33,548 nucleotides of DNA, from positions 1 through 33,548 of the forward strand of contig JAMQCK010000254.1 in assembly GCA_024196135.1 (NCBI GenBank), given 5' to 3'. Position numbers and translations under genes: made by a program. The first letter of the stretch is position 1. Each line of letters starts with the position of its first letter. The notes under the pieces were generated by a model. That model searched no databases and had not been told where the DNA came from. It worked only from the letters and a program-made list of their open reading frames with translations. The DNA comes from Pleurotus ostreatus/Saccharomyces cerevisiae fusant (taxonomy: Eukaryota > Opisthokonta). This document shows, piece by piece, positions 21,375 through 31,629 of this stretch.

Positions 21375-23219
21375 TCAGACCGGCAAACTCGTCGAAATCG
21401 GATTTGCCCTAATCGTCGTCGTTGGCGCGGTCACCGCAGGCGGGCTCGCCGGAAGCGACGGCTGCGCCGCACACGCCGCCCTCAGCCCGGTTGCAAAGTG
21501 ATTCAGCCCATCCGGACCCAGAGCATCGGCCGGACCCGCCGGCACCGTCCCCACATACGCGTTGAAGTTGTACAGCCCGCACGGGCAGGTATTCTGCACC
21601 GGCCGCAGGCTCGTACCCGACAGCACCTGCTTCCCGTTCCGCGACAGCGAGAACGCCTGCGCGCCGACGTGGAAGGGCAAGGAGTATGCGGACGCGCCGG
21701 CGGGAGCGTCGAACGTGTACAAAGTGCCGCCCGAGTTCACGGTGACTGTGCCGGGCGTCTTGAGGAGGGGGACGACGAAGATGTTGTCGGCCATGGAGTC
21801 GAAGCCGTTGGGGCGGCCCATGAAGTAGTTGCCGCTGTCGTTGTTCGCGGGGTTCATGGTGGTGTCCTGGGGGTCGCAGTTGAGCGCCTTGGGCGTGACA
21901 CGGTACCAGTAGACGAGCTGGTCGGCAGCGATGTAGGCGTTCGGGGTGGACGCGCCCGCCTTGAAGGCAGCGATGAAGGGCTTCGCCATATCGAGCCAGC
22001 CGCTATGAGGCCTGGAAAGAGGTCAGCAGATGTCGAGGCGAAGAAAAGACATGCACCCACATGTCGTTTACCCATTTCGAGGCGCCGTCGTCGTTGTGCT
22101 TGGAAGACAAGGGGCCGACGTAGTGCGATTCGCCGTAGTCGTTCCATGTGACGATCTCCACGAAGCGCGGCTTCGTTTGCAGAATCTCGAGCCAGCGCCT
22201 GTAGAAGAGCATGTCGCTGGGGAACACCCAGTTCTTGCTGTATGGGACCTCCGGGCCGAAGTGCGTCTGCAGAGCGATGTTAGCATGACCGCCTCAGCAG
22301 AGCCTCTTTGGAGGGCACTCACCGAGAACCAGCTGATGCGCGGAACACGATCACATGAGCAAAGTTGAACTTCGCAAGAAATAGACGATACTCACGGGGA
22401 CACCGCTGCACGAAGGTCCGCGTGAGAATAGGAATAGCAGGAAAGGAGAGCTGCGACTCACGAGCGATGTAGGCCTTGCCGGCGAGTGCGCTGAGGTAGC
22501 CCTGGTCGCCCTGGTTGACCGTGACGAGGTTCCCGTTGCTGGGCGCCTTGTTCGCGCCGTTGTTCTGCCAGGCCATCCAGTTTAGCGCGCCGTCGATTTG
22601 CGAGAAGTCGCCGCCTCCCGGGTGAAAGTTGGGTGCCCAGAAGACAGGCACGCCCGCCGCTTGGCGCACAGCAGCGACATTGAGGCCGTCACCAGCGAAC
22701 GAAGACGCAAATACCTGGGGTCCGTCGTAGTCAGTGAGACGAAGGTGGGGCCACATGTGATTGCATACCTTCCCGTCGACCTGCAGCTGCGCCTGCCGCC
22801 CTGCGTACTGTGCGATCTTGCGTCCGACCGCGCCGGGGTCCGGGACTGCGTACCAGTTGAAGTCAAAGGAAATGAAGACCTTCATGCCATTGTTCTGCGC
22901 GGATTGATACGCCCACTCGAGCTGGCCGTCCGTGTACGGGTCCATGCCGATATTCAACGCGAAGGCGTCAATGCCGGCAGCCTTCGCGCGCCGCATGTCA
23001 TCGTCGTAGTCGCTGGCGCTCGTCCTGTCTGCAGTGATACCGATCTAGAAGAGGGTGTGAGCTTCTGCAACACCGAGGGTGAACTACCACCACCATAAAG
23101 TGGGCGAACACCAGTCGGTTGCCGACGGCGTCAGCTTTGACGCTGGTTTCGTTCACAGGCGCAGCGCGCACTACAAGTCCAAGCACCGAAGCAAGGATGG
23201 CGAGTGTGGGGACATGCAT
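21375..23219 (-). CDS. Secreted glycoside hydrolase family 71 alpha-1,3-glucanase (mutanase)
   Basis: Minus-strand exons 23219-23094, 23044-22769, 22714-22462, 22405-22396, 22332-22323, 22266-22061 and 22011-21375 give 505 residues. A signal peptide covers about 1-20. GH71 features: VFAHFM, GIDAFALNIG, FISFDFNWY, FWAPNFHPGG, PVSPWFSTHFGPE, and the conserved WNDYGESHY at about 266-274 with the acidic residues expected for catalysis. The C-terminal 210 residues form the usual beta-rich domain and end in a Ser/Thr/Pro tail. GH71 enzymes cut alpha-1,3-glucan of fungal cell walls, in remodelling or attack on other fungi. Two exons are 10 bases each and are both needed to build PVSPWFSTHFG. The first acceptor gives HFM-IGIT; one extra Val is possible if the donor is three bases later. 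Confidence 0.92.
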
Positions 23220-24586
23220 GTCGGGAGAAGTTGCTCCTGCTGCTGAACAGAATACATCCCCTCCCCCTCCTTATATATCCCTATGACGAAGGACCAAGCC
23301 AATAAAGATCCGTGAAGGAACCGCTTGACGCAGTAGCAGAGTCGCAAAGCTGGCCCGAAAGGTGCACAAGCTTCTGACAGCGGGCCTGGTAAGAACACGG
23401 ATAACTGGTCTCTTCCATTGGTCCCCGCGTGAAAGCAGACAGCACCCGGTGCTACGCGCGGCCGGATGAGGCTTCGCGCTTCCGCTGGCGACATCCGGGC
23501 AGCATGGATGACGCTCGTATGCGTTGTTGGTCGTCGCCTGACCGACGAAGAGGAGGCGTTGCTTGCGCATCGAGGTTGAGCTCCGCAAGAGATGCCCCAA
23601 AGAGGACGTGGTGTCCATCGATCATCAATTACCCTCCAAGTTGAGGATGTGGCTCGGACCGAAGATTTGCGAGGGCGCGAAGGACGAGCTGTCCTCTGTG
23701 CGGCCGCTTCCTTGCGACGATTTGTGGCTCTATTGCTCGGATGTTAATACACGACGCACCCTCGGAACTGCCCACGCCACATCTTTTTGATTCTCTCGGT
23801 CAAGGGCACTCAACAAGACTCCAGCCACAGTGCGACTCCCGCCCTCGAAATATTCCAATCACCGCATTCGCAGTCAAAAAGTCTGTTTTGCACCTCGGGC
23901 AGAAGTTCAGCACCAAGCGACGAGGGCATGCAAATCCACGTACATGGAGCCCACGAAAATCCGTGTTCCTGAGGAAACTTGGCGCCGTAGCAGGCTATTT
24001 GCGTGGGAGGAAATTACCTCTGACTGAGTGGCAGTTCCGGTCAAGAGACGAGTCTTCCTGGCATGTGAAAAGGCTCCACAGCGAGGGGAGTCAACGACGT
24101 TGTTTACGCAGAATGCAGATCCCCGCCGTCAGGTGAACGCGACCCCGGATGCTTCGCTAGCGCTAACCCATATCCGTCGCCAGTACTCGGACTCCTCCGC
24201 TTGTTTCTCGAGGTCTTCGCCAACAATATGGCGTTCTTCAGTAGCCGTCTCGCACCCTTCGCGAGCTTCCGGATGTCTTCAAAAAAGTAGTTTCTGCTTG
24301 CAATCCCGCGCTGTCGACTTAGCCACCTAACCGAATGGAATTACTTACCAAAATAGGAACAAGGATCGTCGGCCTGATGGGATTCGCCGCGAGCCACGCG
24401 ACTGAGTCCGACCATGCACGCGACCTAGTCAACAAGCATTCACGGGACCTCACCAAAAGCGACAGCCATGCAGCTGCAAACCTTCAACTCCTCCGCAAAG
24501 GACAACAAGGCGTGTAGCAGACGATCAGTCGTCCAAGATAGAGCAGAGCAGTTTCACGGAGTCGTCATTTCGCGAGCTATATTCTA
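23220..24586. other. Intergenic region, no supported gene
   Basis: It runs from the GH71 promoter to the 3' end of the polyprenyl synthase gene. Plus-strand open frames (for example 23741-24136) have no motif, no good splice context and mixed composition. I see no RNA gene or long repeat. Confidence 0.5.
23271..23278 (-). promoter_or_regulatory. TATA box of the GH71 gene
   Basis: The minus strand reads ATATATAA here, 52-59 bases before the GH71 start at 23219, a normal position for a fungal TATA element. It is the clearest core promoter in the window. Confidence 0.5.
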
Positions 24587-26148
24587 TCAATGAGTCCGCT
24601 TGACCACCCGCTCCGTGAGCGCCTCCAGCGCCTGCTTCGCCTCGCTCTCGGGCAGAGGCTGCAGCGCGTCCCGTGCCGCGCGCGCATACGCCAGAGCAAG
24701 CTCCCGCGTGCGCTCGACACCTGATGACCGCTTGACGAGGTCGCGCGCCTGCCAAAGTATACCCAGCACGTACCAGCGAAATGAACAAAAGGCACCATGT
24801 ATTTTCGTGAGCCAAGCGCCGGGGAATGCGGAAAGGCAAGAGCCGGGGGAGATGAACAGCACCGAGAAAAGCGTCAAGCACGGTGAGCGAGCGGGCCTCT
24901 GCGCGCCGGGGGACCGCACTCACCAGTTCCACGTCGCCCTCGTTCTCAAATTTGCGCGCGATCAGCGGGCCCATCTCCGGGTACTCCTCCATCGCGTACA
25001 ATGCAGGCCCGGTGGCCAGCCCGAGCTGGAGATCCGCGCCGCCCGGCTTGCCAAGCGTCGCGTCCGAGACCTCGTAGTCGAGGATGTCATCTTGCAGCTA
25101 GAGCGGGCGTGGGTTCAGGTAGATGTATCTGCGCGTGCGCTCTGGCACCCACCTGGAAGGCTATCCCCAGATTCCGGCCGTACGCGTACGCGACCTCCCG
25201 CCAGACCTCGCCCTCCTTGCAGCCGCCGAGCGCGACGGCGGCGCGCGCGCCCTTCGCCATCAGGCTCGCCGTCTTCATGTACGTCTTCTGCAGGTAGAGA
25301 TTCCACGCGTCACTGGGATCCTGGCTCTTGAGCTGAAGGATCTCCCCCTCTACGAGATTCGAGATAATGCTGGCGATGAGCCCGACAACCTCCAGGTCCC
25401 CCAGTCGTGCGAGCGCGGCACTCGCGCGGCCCAACACAAAGTTGCCGCCGAGGACGGCTAGGTTGTTCCCAAAGGCCTCCGGCGCCGATGCGACGCCACG
25501 GCGGAGGGGGGACGCGTCGATCACATCGTCGTGCAGGAGCGACGCGGCGTGTATCATCTCCAGGACGTGCGCGAGCCGCATTTGTGTGGGGAGTATGGTC
25601 GGGGTCGCCGTGAGCAAGGGAGGGGCGGAGGGGAGGTTATGTGGTGGTTCTAGCGGGACGTGGTGCGCTCGTGCGGGGCTCGGGCTGAAGACGGGGTCGA
25701 AGGCGGCAGAGTGCTGAGGGATGATAGGGTTCCAGTCGTTGATGACATCGCCGGGGGATAGCGCCCTGTTCAGGTTCTCCATGCTCCCCTCGCCGCCGCT
25801 CCGCGCCTCCCATTCCTTTAGGCTCCACTGGCTGCCGAGTCCGTTCGTCGCTTGCGAGAACAGGAATACAAGCAGAGGTCGGAGGTACTTGGAGGGGCGG
25901 AGGAAGTAGTATCTTGAAATTTCCGTCAGCCCTGGATGCCCTGACCCAAGGAGCTCGAGGAGTCCTTCTCGGAACTCGGAGACATGAGGGGTGAGGAACG
26001 TGAAGGGATCGGGCCGCGGTGAAGTGGGTTTCTCTTCTGGCCGTCGTAATGAGGTGTGCAGAAGTCTAAGTCCTCCAGAAGTCCTGCCTGCGCATGGGCG
26101 ACTATGTGTGAGTATTCGGCGAGCGGAGGGACAGATGCATGTTTGCAT
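24587..26148 (-). CDS. coq1: Long-chain polyprenyl diphosphate synthase, mitochondrial (COQ1 type)
   Basis: Minus-strand exons 26148-25153, 25097-24924 and 24748-24587 give 443 residues. The N-terminus is rich in Arg, Ser and Leu without acids (about 1-38), as in mitochondrial presequences. The first aspartate-rich motif is HAASLLHDDVID (DD at 207-208, D211), the second is LQDDILDYE (D335, D336, D339); GNNLAVLGGNFVLGRA and KTYMKTASLMAKGA match trans-isoprenyl synthases. Small residues (AAS) before the first motif leave room for long chains. The enzyme lengthens isopentenyl units to make the ubiquinone side chain in the mitochondrion. A long Pro-rich insertion (about 110-190) before the first motif is typical of fungal COQ1. 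The start at 26148 is preferred to an upstream GTG because it gives the presequence. Confidence 0.92.
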
Positions 26149-26549
26149 GTCGTGGAAAGCGGAGAGAAGGGAAATGTGCTCAAAATTATCCGAATTTGGC
26201 AGGTACGCGACCACGTGATAATTCCCGTATGGCGTCGCGAACTCGTCTTGCCCACAACCATCATCATTTGAGTTCGAAGCACCGACATACGCTTCTCATG
26301 TCGCGTCTGCTCTTTTCTTTTTACATTTCATATCTCTGACTCATTCCTTGAGCCTGCAAGACTTGACTTGCGTGCAATGACCCCATGGTGTAGTGGCCCT
26401 TTCACTGAACATTGACAGGCGACCGCCTGCGAAGTCTCGTGGGGCTGTCCTCAATAGCTTGGACCCTCCTTTGAGACTTGCAGCTTCTTCACAGTTCAAA
26501 TCCAGTGGCAACTCGCTTCTTCCTCAACCTTCTCTGATGCCAGATCACG
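26149..26549. other. Divergent promoter between COQ1-type gene and array copy 1
   Basis: The 401-base region separates two divergent starts. It contains ATGGTGTAGTGG (26382-26393), a match to a tRNA D-arm/A-box, and a perfect 6-base hairpin CAGGCG-ac-CGCCTG (26417-26430), but no complete tRNA folds here. No other gene is supported. Confidence 0.45.
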
Positions 26550-27469
26550 ATGCCACTTCTCAATGGTGCCTCGCCCTCGCGACCTAGTGCCAGGACGACC
26601 GGCGTCGGGAGCAAGCCTGATGCGGAGACTCGACCATGGCAGAGCTTCCAGCTCTCGTCTTTGACTACCCTCACTACGAGCCAAGAAACCCAACCAGCTC
26701 TAATCTCGCGAGCACTACGACCAGGGCCGTCCACCGATATTCGATGCCATCTTCTCGACGTTCAGTCCACTATTCTCACCTCCCGCTGGGACTCAGACAC
26801 ACCTTCGTCGCCAACAGCTCGTCTACCACCTTCGATTGTCTCCCTCACCCCCGCCAGCTACTTCGACCGCTTCACGCACCGCATCCATCTCCCTCGCCCG
26901 ATCGTCGCCGTCTTCAAGGTCTCCGAGAGGATGAACACCGTCTACTTCACTCTCACCGAGCTCCTGGACATTTTCGGCATCCCCACCTCCCAGGTCGTCT
27001 ACGCTTCCGTGTCCCACAACCCCATGGTCGGCCTGGATCTTCTGTTTCCTACAAAGGAGATCGTCCGTCCATTGACCAAAGAGGCGCACGAGGTAGACGT
27101 GTCCCTGTTCCAGCTCAATGAGCGAATCCACCGCCACATGTGCCGACAGCACCTGTTCATGCATTACGCGCGCATGTATTCTCAGGTGAGCTCTTGCCCG
27201 CGTCTCTTCTTCCTGGTGCTCACATCTATTTTCCCCTTCCATCTCCAATCACCCGCGACCTTCCCTCACACGCCCAACTATAGATCCGCCTATACTACCA
27301 ACGCCATGCTAGAATTCGCACGCCCGATTCTCAGGCCACAACCACGATTCCCGGGATTCCATACTTCGAGGAATACATGTTTCACCACGCCAAACCGCAA
27401 GCTTGGTTGTGCGAGGATATCACGGAGATATTCGACCCACCGGACTTGAACTTGACTTTCATAGCGTGA
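26550..27469 (+). CDS. Uncharacterised protein, tandem array copy 1
   Basis: Exons 26550-27185 and 27284-27469 give 273 residues. I do not recognise the family. The N-terminal 100 residues are Ser/Thr/Pro-rich and look disordered. The conserved core begins at YFDRFTHRIHLPRPIVAVF, continues with MNTVYFT, VVYASVSHNPMVGLDLLF, VRPLTKEAHEV and RQHLFMHYARMYSQ at the exon border. Exon 2 carries IPGIPYFEEYMF and ends CEDITEIFDPPDLNLTFIA. The phase-0 intron after the ARxYSx motif is at the same place in all four copies. No signal peptide, membrane span or catalytic motif is visible. A possible basis is a small protein-interaction fold; that is a guess. Copy 1 differs most from the others at the N-terminus, and an extra 5' exon cannot be excluded. 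Confidence 0.6.
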
Positions 27470-28152
27470 GGATGATTGGTAGGGATTCGCAGCAGCTTGT
27501 ATCTGTACAGCACATTGATCTCATGTGTCATGATATTTCCTCGATGGCGTGCAGCTCGACTGTCAGCTCAAATTTTACTGCGCTGTAGCGCATTCAACTC
27601 AGCGATCCAACAATGGGGTTGATAGTGTTGAAGGAGCTCTGAGGTGGCGCTCGTGCCCAACCATCGTTCAAGCGGCAATTGCCGTCAATCGGTCCGTCGA
27701 GCCGACTCGCGGCCAGTCCGGCGCCAGAAACACCTTTCAGACGTTCACCATCGTTTCCTCTATTCGCCCAGCTTCTGGGTCTCACACATCTCTCATCCTG
27801 AAGACGACGATTTTGCCTTGTTCTAATTCCTTACCTGGTAGCGGACATGCTTTTTGGAGGCTTGCCCGCGGTTTTCATTCGCATTAGCCGTCTTGAGATG
27901 GATTCGTGGCATGGACCAAGGCAGGCCCAATACTCGCCTTTACGCTAGCCTTTGTGGCGATGGCTATTTTGTTACATGATGACAAGCCGCGATTGGGTTT
28001 TTGCTGCGACTTATAAAGTCAAACATGGCGGATCGGCTCCCTTCTCCCCCGCTTGCGTGGCGCGAATCGACTGGGGTCTCCACTCGATCCGTGCACCGTA
28101 GAAGTCAAAGCTTGGCCAACGCTTGCTCTGATTGCTCTCACGGCGTACTGCG
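27470..28152. other. Spacer between array copies 1 and 2
   Basis: No supported gene. Near 27700-27750 the bases CCAGTCCGGCGCC and CAGACGTTCACCATC weakly resemble the duplicated spacer block found before copies 3 and 4. An ATG at 28025 opens a 63-codon frame that overlaps the start of copy 2 in another frame and might be a 5' exon, but no splice pair is compelling. Confidence 0.4.
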
Positions 28153-29099
28153 ATGGCATCGCACGCCAACTCCTCAGATTCAGCATCGCGACCCCGGCGA
28201 CCGCAATACGAAGTAGGGCGATATCACTCTACAGCGAAGCCACTCGCATCGAAGGCTGTTACCGAGGATCAACAGACTGAAGCCACCCGAGCTTCATCGT
28301 CCGCCATTGTCCCTGAGTCTACAAGCAAAAGACCTTCGTTCAAAGCCTCGTCTCAGCGAGTGCCACTGATCATCCCTCACGAAATCGAACGGCTCCCTGC
28401 GTACGTTCGTATCTCCCCCCGACTCCCAATACCACCATCCCCGTCTCGCACATCACCCCCGACGATGCCCCCTGCGCTACCCATAAACTACTTCGATTGC
28501 CACACCCATTATATGCATCTCCCCTACCCTATCGTCGCCGTCCCTGACGTCCACGAGGAAACAAACACAATCTATTTCACGCCCGGCGCCGTGGTCTCGG
28601 CCAACGTTGTGTACGTCTCCGTGCGGCGCCACCGCATTCTCGACGTCGACTTGCTTTGCATCTTCGCAGAGAATAACCCGCGGCCGTTGACCCAGCGGGC
28701 ACATGAGATAGGGACCGCTATGAATCGGGTCGTCGGTCGGGTCCTCTGGCACGTCCATCGACAGCATCGCTTCATGATCTCTGCGCGATGTTTCTCTAGG
28801 GTGAGCCTGTTCCTGCGTATGTAGTGCCGTTCTTTCTGCTAAACTCCACTTCCCATACGCTTTTTGCGCCGATTATCCCTTACCTCCCGTCCGGTTCACG
28901 ACCGCAGGACTTCGTCGACTTTCCCTACCACACTTTCATGGAATACCCCGACGCCAGACCCACAGACCTCATCCCAGACGTCCCTTACTTTGAGTACTAC
29001 TTGGAGAAGGTTGCTTTGCCAAAATTCTGGAGGTGCAATGATGGTGATATGGCGAGGATCTTCGACCCGCCGGACTTGAAGTTGCATTTATTGGCGTGA
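28153..29099 (+). CDS. Uncharacterised protein, tandem array copy 2
   Basis: Exons 28153-28800 and 28908-29099 give 279 residues. The N-terminal third is Ser/Arg/Pro-rich with KASSQRVPLIIPHEIERLP, related to copy 4 GASRRVPVIIANVIGMLP. The core is YFDCHTHYMHLPYPIVAV, TNTIYFTPG, VVYVSVRRHRILDVDLL, NPRPLTQRAHEI and RQHRFMISARCFSR. Exon 2 has VDFPYHTFMEYPD, then IPDVPYFEYYL and ends DMARIFDPPDLKLHLLA. Compared with copies 3 and 4 it lacks a stretch of about ten residues after TNTIYFTPG (the PDR.P.LPLT.S part). The acceptor at 28907 (CGCAG) is placed so that exon 2 matches the others in phase; the first residues of exon 2 are unlike the other copies. Function unknown. Confidence 0.6.
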
Positions 29100-29703
29100 G
29101 GGCTCGGTGTTGAATTTCGCTCCGTCGTTCAGCCTGTATGTGTGCGAAATCACAGCCAATAAAATGGAGTAGTTTATCCCTTATATGTATATGCTACCAG
29201 GATCAGTAGTGAGTTTCAAGCGAATACAACGCCCGTCGCCCCGCGCGTTGTTCAATTTTCGGGATTTGCCGTTCGGCCCTCGTGACAGTCCCGGCCCTTG
29301 CCGTCCCGCCGAGAGCGTCTATCAAACGTCCATCTTCACCTTGACCCTCGCGCGCACGCCATCCACCCTGACCCCCATGTCGGAAATAATCAAGTCTGTA
29401 CCGCAGTGGCCGTCGCAGTCGACCGTCTTGAGGCGGACTCTGGATAGACCAAGCCGGGATTGACCTTTGCCTTTCGACGACGCCGAGTCCGTTTGCTTTC
29501 CGGCCGTACGAACCTTGTCGCATGGTCTGGTCGCCATAGATAACCGATTGAACGGATTTGCTCATAACCTCTCGCTTGCCTGCCACGCAATGGACTTTGC
29601 CGTTCATGATGACTTACCACTTCAAGCGAGCCGCCGGGCAATTCATACTGTGGTGCGGTGCGCACGCTTCCTTTGCTGAGTCCCTCGCACGGCGTCCAGT
29701 ACG
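29100..29703. other. Spacer between array copies 2 and 3 with duplicated block
   Basis: No supported gene. Bases 29284-29340 are clearly similar to 31086-31142 before copy 4 (shared CCTTGCCG, CGCCG and CAAACGTCCATC), and 29573-29598 to 31476-31501 (shared CTGCCAC..AATGGACTT). These blocks precede the next copy by similar distances, so the spacer was duplicated with the gene. Confidence 0.55.
29284..29340. repeat. Duplicated spacer block, copy upstream of array gene 3
   Basis: About three quarters identical by eye to 31086-31142, ending in the identical CAAACGTCCATC. It lies about 370 bases before the start of copy 3. Confidence 0.6.
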
Positions 29704-30723
29704 ATGCCACTCCATGGTGACAGCTCACCTCCGCGGTCTTCGAGACCTCCGTCTGGAGCAGAGCAGCGTTGCTCCGACTTAAGATGGCTCGCGCCATTGA
29801 ACTCATCCTTCTTCGAATCGGATGCACAAGAACAAGCCACTCGGCCCTCATGCCATGCCACTGACTGTACGAGCTATCCCGCCGCCATCACTAGACGCGA
29901 AGGTGCTCCATCCTGCCGCGCACCATCGCAGCGAGTGTCTTCAGTCGTGGCCAACGGGGTCGGGCGAGTCTCTGCCTGTAGTCAATCGCTCATCGACGAT
30001 AGCATTAATCGACCGCCTTGCTCCCATCCACCGCCTTCATACCATCGCCCAGTCCAGCCATATCGCCTACCCCTTCCTCTCGACCCCTCCAAGGTCTACT
30101 TCGACCGCGATAAATGGCGCATCCACCTTCCTGCCGATTGTCCCGTCCTCGCCATACTCCAGATCAACCTGTCAACAAACACCGTCTATCTTACCGTGCC
30201 CGATAGGCTGCCGCTTCTACCCCTCACAGCCTCCACAAGTGTCGTGTACGCCAGGAAGCGCCGCCACCCCCTCCATCAGATCGACCTGCTGGATGACCGG
30301 CTCGCGCTCAACAAGGGGGCTTTCAAGACGAGGGCAGCCCGCAAAACACGTAGATCCCTGCGGAAGCTGAATGACCAACTCGTATACCACTTACAACGAC
30401 AAGATGATTTCATGCGTTGTGCGCGGATTTACTCAGAGGTGAGTCTTCGACGGTGTGCTTTCGCTTCTCTTTCGCTGCGACTTTGATTTTGCATGCGTGG
30501 TTGCAATGTACTTTTCGCGCTTCCCTCGTTGACATGCTTGCGATAGGATCGCATTCGTGCTCGAGGCGGCACCAATAGCCTCACTCTCGACCCCGACGCC
30601 ACTACCGCAATTCTAGGTATCCCATACTTTGAGCATTACATGTTCAAGGTCGCTGACCGACACGAATGGGGATGCGAGGATATCACGAAGATTTATGACC
30701 CGCCGGACTTAGAGTTGCGTTGA
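29704..30723 (+). CDS. Uncharacterised protein, tandem array copy 3, C-terminus clipped
   Basis: Exons 29704-30438 and 30547-30723 give 303 residues. Core motifs: VYFDRDKWRIHLPADCPVLA, TNTVYLTVPDRLPLLPLT, SVVYARKRRHPLHQIDLL, RSLRKLNDQLVYHLQRQDDF and MRCARIYSE before the phase-0 intron. Exon 2 has TTAILGIPYFEHYMFKVADR and WGCEDITKIYDPPDLELR, then TGA. In the other copies three or four more codons follow to a TGA in the same alignment column; here a codon equivalent to TTA in copy 2 reads TGA, so the last residues are lost by a single base change. The N-terminal 130 residues are longer and poorly conserved, so the true start could be an internal site. Function unknown. Confidence 0.58.
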
Positions 30724-31629
30724 TTGGGGTGAGGGTTCGTTGTGTAAATTCGCTTTTCCCGCACCACAGCCTGTGGCTGTGTGTCGTATTCTATTTTCCT
30801 GTCTTGTATGAAGGATACGAAAGAGCGAGGCAAGGTTTGCCTGTGCGCACTGGCATCTTGCCGGGCGAAGGGGCGGAAAGAACATAGGAAGTACTAGTAG
30901 AGTTTTGCGGATAAATCCAAGAGGACTGGTGACTGAAAAGCAATGCAATATGGTGCATTTCCGAGGCTATCAGTGTCTGCGTATAGTGCCAGAACTAGGA
31001 GTGATCGTTCCAACGCGCGCCGCTCCCGCAGAACTCCCGGCGCCACCCACGCCATCCCTTCCGGCATTTGCCGGGTCGCGCCCCTGGCAGTCGCGGACCT
31101 TGCCGGTTCGCCGCAAACGTCTTACAAACGTCCATCTGCTCCTTCCCTGAAGTTCACTGCCGTGAAGCTTAACCCTATCAATTGGCTTCCCGACTTCTAC
31201 GCGCATCGAAACCTCGTGTCATTCTCCTACGTCGTGGCGAAGGCTATCTGTCGACCCTGGTCTTCGACGGCGCGCGCGAGCATCGTTTCATGGTTACCCG
31301 GTTTCATTGGGTCGGACCCGGCTTGTTTAATTTCGACCCCCTTGGATCAGACCAAGTCCAACTGACCGTCGTCCTTGATTACAAGTACCGACCGTAGGAA
31401 TCCTTTCGCATAGTCCATGGTCTACTTTACATGAAGAATCAACATCAAAAGGACCGGCTTTCTCTCATATCCCCTTGCATTCCTGCCACATAATGGACTT
31501 GGCCATATATTCTATCTATGTCAGGTCCTGTGCGCTCGGAGAGCGACCCGCAGGCAATCCCTACCTCTATCGGGCTACTCCGTCGTCGCGACCCTCAAAA
31601 CCAGACTCTCAGCCGAGTATAATTGCTGC
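30724..31629. other. Spacer between array copies 3 and 4 with duplicated block
   Basis: It contains the second copy of the spacer block (31086-31142 and 31476-31501). A 71-codon frame (31182-31397) has a protein-like look (FMVTRFHWVGPGLF) but no ATG start and no counterpart before copy 3. An ATG at 31518 opens a 34-codon frame ending just before copy 4, a possible 5' exon whose splice cannot be settled. Confidence 0.45.
31086..31142. repeat. Duplicated spacer block, copy upstream of array gene 4
   Basis: Partner of 29284-29340; the offset of 1802 bases agrees with the array period between copies 3 and 4. Confidence 0.6.

Noticed and set aside
23741..24136. 131-codon plus-strand frame
   Set aside because: No recognisable domain or conserved pattern and no plausible neighbour exon.
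26379..26450. Possible tRNA gene: ATGGTGTAGTGG resembles a tRNA A-box, with CCCCA/TGGGG ends about 65 bases apart
   Set aside because: No B-box (GGTTCRANNCC) or anticodon arm is found between the ends; at most a tRNA fragment.
31182..31397. 71-codon frame with protein-like sequence between array copies 3 and 4
   Set aside because: No ATG start, no counterpart in the other spacers and no clear splice partner; kept only as a remark.
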